A stretch of 64,000 nt of DNA from Pelomonas cellulosilytica (lineage in GTDB: Bacteria; Pseudomonadota; Gammaproteobacteria; Burkholderiales; Burkholderiaceae_C), in contig NZ_JAJTWU010000006.1 in the NCBI RefSeq assembly GCF_021353265.1, forward strand, positions 354,111 to 418,110, read 5' to 3'. The translations under genes and the position numbers were made by a program. The notes below the pieces were generated by a model, which did no database searches, was not told the DNA's origin, and saw only the letters and a list, made by a program, of their open reading frames with translations. Numbering within the stretch: the stretch's first letter is position 1; each line of letters starts with the position of its first letter. Positions 59,464 to 64,000 of this stretch are shown here, piece after piece.

Positions 59464-62400
59464 TCAGCCCAGCGCCTTGCGCGCGTTGCGGAACATCTGC
59501 AGCCACGGGCTGTGCTGCGCACGATCGCCCGACGTCCAGCTCATCTGCACGTTGCGGAATACGCGCTCCGGGTGCGGCATCAGCGCGGTGAAGCGGCCGT
59601 CGGCCGTCGTCACGCTCGTCAGACCGCCCGGGCTGCCGTTCGGATTGAACGGGTAAGCCTCGGTCGGCTGGCCGCGGTGGTCCACGAAGCGCATCGCGCC
59701 GATGACCTTGGCCGCATCGCCCTGGCGCGCAAAGTTCGCGAAGCCCTCGCCATGCGCGACGGCGATGGGCAGCCGGCTTCCGGCCATGCCCTGGAAGAAC
59801 ACGCTGGGTGACGCCAACACCTCGACCAGCGACAGCCGCGCCTCGAACTGCTCGCTCTGGTTGCGCGTGAAGCGCGGCCAGGCATCCGCGCCGGGGATGA
59901 TGGGCGCCAGCGCCGCCAGCATCTGGCAGCCGTTGCAGACGCCCAACGCCAGCGTGTCCTGGCGCGCGAAGAACGCGCGGAACTGCTCGGCCAGCACCGG
60001 GTTGAACATGATGGAGCGCGCCCAGCCCTCGCCCGCGCCCAGTGTGTCGCCATAGCTGAAGCCGCCGCAGGCGACAAACGCCGCGAAGCCGTCCAGCTTG
60101 ACCGCCCCCGACTGCAGGTCGCTCATGTGCACGTCGAAGCTGTCGAAGCCGCCGAGCGACATCGCGTAGGCCATCTCGACATGCGAATTGACGCCCTGCT
60201 CGCGCAGGATGGCGACCTTGGGCCTCGCGCCGGTCGCCACCAACGGCGAAGCAATGGAATCAGGCGTGAACGTCAGGTGCACGTGCATGCCGGGGTCATC
60301 AGCCTTGCCGGCCGCCGCGTGCTCGGCGTCGGCGCAGGCCGGGTTGTCGCGCAGTTGCGCGATGCGCCAGCTGACCTCGTCCCAGGTCTGCTGCAACACG
60401 GTCAGGTCGGCGCCGAACACTTTCTTCGCATCCCGCCAGACTTCCATCTGCCGCGTCGCATTCGGCTTGGCCACGACATGCGAGTGTCGCGACAGGCCGT
60501 GGGAGCGCAGCACCTGCATGACGGCGTCGCGGTCGGCCGCGCGCACCTGGATCAGCGCGCCCAGCTCTTCGGAGAACAGCGCGCGCAGCGTCAGCTCGTC
60601 GCGCCGGCCGCTAACCTGGGCGGCCCAGTTCTTGGAGTCACCCGTGTCGGCGCGACTGTCGGAGATGCCGTCGCCCTCTGTCACCAGCATGTCCACGTTC
60701 AGACTCAGGCCGGTCTGGCCGGCAAACGCCATCTCGCAGGCCGCTGCCCACAAGCCGCCGTCGGAGCGATCGTGATAGGCCAGCAGCTTGCCCGCCGCGC
60801 GCAATTCGTTGATCGCGTTGACGAGAGACACCAGCAGCTTGGGGTCGTCCAGGTCCGGTACGTCGGTGCCGAACTGGTTCAGCGTCTGCGCCAGCATGGA
60901 GCCGCCCATGCGGTGACGACCCTGGCCGAGGTCGACGAGGATAAGCGCCGAGTCCTCTCGCTGCCACTCGGGCGTCAGCGTGCCGCGCACGTCGGCGATG
61001 CTGGCGAAGGCAGTCACGATCAGCGACACCGGCGCGGTGACCTGCTTGTCATCCCACTTCGTCCGCATCGACAGCGAATCCTTGCCCACCGGGATGGACA
61101 CGCCCAGCGCCGGGCACAGCTCCATGCCGACCGCCTTGACGGTGTCGAACAACGCGGCATCCTCGCCCGGCTCGCCACAGGCGGCCATCCAGTTGGCACT
61201 GAGCTTCACGCGCGGCAGCTCGATCGGCGCGGCGAGCAGGTTGGTGATGGCCTCGGCCACCGCCATGCGGCCCGACGCCGGCGCGTTGACGGCGGCCAGC
61301 GGCGTGCGCTCGCCCATGCTCATCGCTTCGCCGGCAAAGCCGTTGAAGTCGGCCAGCGTGACGGCGCAATCGGCCACCGGCACCTGCCAGGGGCCAACCA
61401 TCTGGTCGCGGTGGTTCAGGCCGCCCACCGTGCGGTCGCCGATGGTGACGAGGAAACGTTTGCTGGCGACGGTCGGGTGGCGCAGTACGTCGAAGGCGGC
61501 CTTCTCCAGGCTCACGCCAGTCAGGTCCAACGTGCCGCCGCTGCGGGCCACGCGGGCCACGTCGCGCGTCATCTTGGGCGGCTTGCCGAGCAGCACGTCC
61601 ATCGGCATGTCGATCGGGCGCTCGCCGCCCTCCCCGTCTTCCAGCACCAGTTCACGCTCGGCCGTCGTGACGCCGACAACGGCGAACGGGCAGCGCTCTC
61701 GCTCGCAAAGCGCCTGGAACATGGACAAGCTCTCCGGCGCGATTGCCAGCACATAGCGCTCCTGGCTCTCGTTGCACCAGATCTCCTTGGGCGCCAGGCC
61801 ACTCTCTTCCAGCGGCACCTGGCGCAGGTCGAATCGCGCGCCGCGGCCGGCGTCGTTCACCAGTTCAGGGAAGGCATTGGAGATGCCACCGGCGCCCACG
61901 TCGTGGATGGCCAGCACCGGGTTTTCCGCACCCAGGCCCCAGCAGTGGTTGATGACCTCCTGCGCGCGCCGTTCGATCTCAGGGTTGCCGCGCTGCACCG
62001 AGTCAAAGTCCAGGTCGGCCGTGTTCGTGCCGGCGGCCATTGACGACGCCGCGCCGCCGCCCATGCCGATGCGCATGCCGGGGCCGCCCAGCTGGATCAG
62101 CAGCGTGCCGGCGGGGAACTCGATCTTCTTCGTCAGATCAGAGCGGATGGTGCCCAGGCCGCCCGCAATCATGATGGGCTTGTGATAGCCGCGGCGGATG
62201 CCGTCCACGGTCTGCTCGAAGACGCGGAAGTAGCCCGCCAGGTTGGGCCGGCCGAACTCGTTGTTGAACGCCGCGCCGCCCAGCGGCCCGTCGATCATGA
62301 TCTGCAGCGCCGACGCGATGTGCGCCGGCTTGCCGATCGGGTTGTGCTCCCAGGGCTCGGAGAGGCCTGGCAGGTGCAGGTTGGACACCGAGAAGCCCGT

Positions 62401-63432
62401 CAGCCCCGCCTTGGGCTTGGAGCCGCGGCCGGTGGCGCCTTCGTCGCGGATCTCGCCGCCCGCGCCGGTGGAGGCGCCCGGGTGGGGCGAGATGGCCGTC
62501 GGGTGGTTGTGCGTCTCCACCTTCATCAGCACATGGGCCTGCTCCTCGCGGGCCACATAGGCCGCGCCGGGCCGCGGCGCCGGCTGCCAGCGCTGGATGG
62601 CGTGGCCTTCCATCACGGCGGCGTTGTCAGAGTAGGCGATGACCGTGTGCTGCGGGTTCAGCTTCTCGGTGTTGCGGATCATGCCGAACAGGCTCAGAGG
62701 CTGCGCGTCGCCATCCACGACGAAGGACGCATTGAAGATCTTGTGCCGGCAGTGTTCGCTGTTGGCCTGAGCGAACATCATCAGCTCGACGTCGCTGGGG
62801 TTGCGGCCGAGCTTCTTGAAGTTGGTTTCGAGGTAGTCGATCTCGTCGCCCGACAGCGCCAGGCCGAACTCCACGTTGGCTTTTTCCAGGGCTGCGCGGC
62901 CGGCGCCCAGCACGTCCACATGCGCCAGCGGCTCGGCGGTGCGCTCGTCGAACAGGTGGGCCGTGTCCTCACGCTTGAAACAGACCGACTCCGTCATCCG
63001 GTCGTGCAGCAGCGCCGCGCAGGCGGCCAACTCATCGGCCGTCAGCGGCTTGGCGCCGCCCAGCAGGCCGGTCTTGGTGGCGATGCGGTACTCGACGACG
63101 CGTTCCACGCGCTTGAGCGCCAAGCCGCAATTGCGGGCGATGTCGGTCGCCTTGGACGCCCAGGGGCTCACCGTGCCAAAGCGCGGCGTGACGATGACGA
63201 GATCGCCCTCGCTCGTGGCGCCGGCCGGTTCGCCGTAGGTCAGCAGGGCGGCGAAGCGCTCGCGCGTGTCGCCGTCGAGCGGGCCGTCCGTCCAGACCCA
63301 GTGCACCGCGCGGGCGCTGATGCCGGTGATGCGGCCACTGACCTCTTGCAGCCGGGCCAGCAGGGCGCGAGCGCGGAAATCGGAAAGAGCGTTGCCGCCC
63401 TCGAAATGGGTCAGGTGCGAGGTCAGGGCCAT
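59464..63432 (-). CDS. purL: Phosphoribosylformylglycinamidine synthase (large, single-chain)
   Basis: This 1322-residue protein has the length and layout of the proteobacterial large PurL: an N-terminal PurS-like domain, a linker, two AIR-synthase-like halves ([52 protein letters not shown] region) and a C-terminal glutaminase domain from about residue 1060 with the nucleophile Cys in [13 protein letters not shown] and His/Glu in [14 protein letters not shown]. It makes FGAM from FGAR, glutamine and ATP in the fourth step of purine synthesis. It stands alone, transcribed leftwards from the 374-bp region at 63433-63806. Confidence 0.96.
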   Translation of the reverse strand: MALTSHLTHFEGGNALSDFRARALLARLQEVSGRITGISARAVHWVWTDGPLDGDTRERFAALLTYGEPAGATSEGDLVIVTPRFGTVSPWASKATDIARNCGLALKRVERVVEYRIATKTGLLGGAKPLTADELAACAALLHDRMTESVCFKREDTAHLFDERTAEPLAHVDVLGAGRAALEKANVEFGLALSGDEIDYLETNFKKLGRNPSDVELMMFAQANSEHCRHKIFNASFVVDGDAQPLSLFGMIRNTEKLNPQHTVIAYSDNAAVMEGHAIQRWQPAPRPGAAYVAREEQAHVLMKVETHNHPTAISPHPGASTGAGGEIRDEGATGRGSKPKAGLTGFSVSNLHLPGLSEPWEHNPIGKPAHIASALQIMIDGPLGGAAFNNEFGRPNLAGYFRVFEQTVDGIRRGYHKPIMIAGGLGTIRSDLTKKIEFPAGTLLIQLGGPGMRIGMGGGAASSMAAGTNTADLDFDSVQRGNPEIERRAQEVINHCWGLGAENPVLAIHDVGAGGISNAFPELVNDAGRGARFDLRQVPLEESGLAPKEIWCNESQERYVLAIAPESLSMFQALCERERCPFAVVGVTTAERELVLEDGEGGERPIDMPMDVLLGKPPKMTRDVARVARSGGTLDLTGVSLEKAAFDVLRHPTVASKRFLVTIGDRTVGGLNHRDQMVGPWQVPVADCAVTLADFNGFAGEAMSMGERTPLAAVNAPASGRMAVAEAITNLLAAPIELPRVKLSANWMAACGEPGEDAALFDTVKAVGMELCPALGVSIPVGKDSLSMRTKWDDKQVTAPVSLIVTAFASIADVRGTLTPEWQREDSALILVDLGQGRHRMGGSMLAQTLNQFGTDVPDLDDPKLLVSLVNAINELRAAGKLLAYHDRSDGGLWAAACEMAFAGQTGLSLNVDMLVTEGDGISDSRADTGDSKNWAAQVSGRRDELTLRALFSEELGALIQVRAADRDAVMQVLRSHGLSRHSHVVAKPNATRQMEVWRDAKKVFGADLTVLQQTWDEVSWRIAQLRDNPACADAEHAAAGKADDPGMHVHLTFTPDSIASPLVATGARPKVAILREQGVNSHVEMAYAMSLGGFDSFDVHMSDLQSGAVKLDGFAAFVACGGFSYGDTLGAGEGWARSIMFNPVLAEQFRAFFARQDTLALGVCNGCQMLAALAPIIPGADAWPRFTRNQSEQFEARLSLVEVLASPSVFFQGMAGSRLPIAVAHGEGFANFARQGDAAKVIGAMRFVDHRGQPTEAYPFNPNGSPGGLTSVTTADGRFTALMPHPERVFRNVQMSWTSGDRAQHSPWLQMFRNARKALG

Positions 63433-63806
63433 GGAGTCCGGGGAGGCTGGGCGCGGCGCGGGCGCGCGGTTCTCGGGAGGCGCCGCCCGTGAGAACGGAA
63501 CGGCGTGCGGGCGCCCGGGATTCTACTGAGCCCCCTCGCCGTGGCGCAGCCGGACCGGCGGCAGCCCGGCGGCGACGAGTGGCCATCGCGCCCGGCGCCG
63601 CTCGGGCGCTGCCGCCGACCGCTGGTCGGGCGCCCTTGCGCGACCGTGAGATTGCGCACAGGCCACCGCCATGCCCCGCAACAACTCGACACAGCTCGAC
63701 AGCCGGCGCACAGCCGCGCTCGCCAGACTGCCGGCCACGGGCACGCCAGAGGCCCGGGACACGCCAACAAGGCCCGAGCCGGGCTCAACACATCGAGGGC
63801 AGTTTC
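63433..63806. other. Gene-free region upstream of purL and of the DUF5666-like gene
   Basis: These 374 bp lie between two divergent genes. No protein-coding feature is supported here. On the purL side an inverted repeat (GTTCTC at 63469-63474, GAGAAC at 63491-63496, with GGG/CCC inside) could fold in the purL leader about 35 bases before its start. No known riboswitch core could be recognised. The part near 63700-63806 presumably holds the promoter of the rightward gene. Confidence 0.5.
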
Positions 63807-64000
63807 ATGCAAAAACTCAAGCGAAATCTGCAGTGGGCGGCCTGTGCCGCGACCTGCGCCATCAGCACCGCCGTGCTGGTGGCCTGTGGCGGCGGCGGCG
63901 GGGGTGGTGACACCGCCACGCAGGCGCCCGCGACGCCCGCGCCTGGCGCCAACACGGCCAGCGTCGTCGACGGCACGATCACCGGCTTCGGCAGTGTCGT
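63807..64000 (+). CDS. Lipoprotein with DUF5666-like start, cut by the window edge
   Basis: Only the first 64 residues are visible. They form a lipoprotein signal (basic MQKLKRN, hydrophobic stretch, lipobox LVAC) followed by a glycine run and an Ala/Pro/Thr linker, and then VVDGTITGFGSV, which is how DUF5666 repeats begin (a short beta-barrel domain common in betaproteobacterial lipoproteins). Export to the periplasm or outer membrane is likely; the function is unknown. The ATG at 63807 is the only start giving the signal peptide. Confidence 0.75.
   Translation, partial: MQKLKRNLQWAACAATCAISTAVLVACGGGGGGGDTATQAPATPAPGANTASVVDGTITGFGSV

Noticed and set aside
60127-62043. Plus-strand open frame of about 640 codons opposite purL
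   Set aside because: It has no domain signs, while purL on the other strand is complete with its active-site motifs.

Overview
The window is GC-rich (about two thirds or more G+C by eye), densely packed, and codes on both strands with many 1-4 bp ATGA/GTGA overlaps. Gene content (upp, rlmB, purL, yebC, a cyoABCD quinol oxidase with surf1 and a RegB/RegA-type two-component pair, large single-chain PurL) fits a betaproteobacterium of the order Burkholderiales, probably near Rubrivivax, Roseateles or Leptothrix. The genus is an inference, because no rRNA or tRNA gene is present to fix it.

Positions 1-35170 form a large accessory locus. It opens with two tandem genes for proteins built almost entirely of an eight-residue repeat: 67 complete octads in the 5'-truncated first protein and 188 in the second, with no insertion or deletion in the register. 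Each octad array is followed by a calcium-binding domain of the FrpC self-processing type. Sugar genes come next: a WxcM-type acetyltransferase, an FdtB-like aminotransferase and an FdtC/FdtA-like bifunctional protein (dTDP-3-amino-3,6-dideoxyhexose chemistry). A plus-strand run then carries a complete pseudaminic-acid-type nonulosonate pathway (PseB, PseC, SpsF/PseF-like, fused PseG-PseH, PseI), with an aldo/keto reductase and a HemL-like aminotransferase inserted. On the minus strand follow LuxC/LuxE-like enzymes, an AMP ligase, an SDR and an acyl carrier protein, then an M28-like protein and an AAC(3)-fold acetyltransferase. A FemAB-like protein lies on the plus strand. The locus ends with an unknown GT-B-like protein and a type I secretion operon (TolC, HlyD, ABC exporter) led by a TPR protein with a GT41 (SPINDLY/O-GlcNAc-transferase) catalytic domain. 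My reading is a dedicated system that O-glycosylates two Ser/Thr-rich octad-repeat surface proteins in the cytoplasm and exports them by type I secretion.

Positions 35361-49094 are mostly ordinary genes: a 2-hydroxyacid dehydrogenase, a split chromate transporter, a GlxA-type regulator divergent from a DJ-1/PfpI protein, a class III aminotransferase, upp and rlmB. Beside rlmB lie the remains of a group II intron and an acyltransferase gene. Then come a DUF1624 membrane protein, a Deg-type protease, a twice-frameshifted YcxB-like pseudogene, yebC, an alpha/beta hydrolase and a luciferase-like monooxygenase.

Positions 49105-57233 read leftwards as cyoA-cyoB-cyoC-cyoD-surf1-regB-regA and then an ion antiporter: a bo3-type quinol oxidase coupled to its likely redox regulator. 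The rest holds an MHS-type MFS transporter, a glutathione S-transferase, purL and the start of a DUF5666-like lipoprotein that runs off the right edge.
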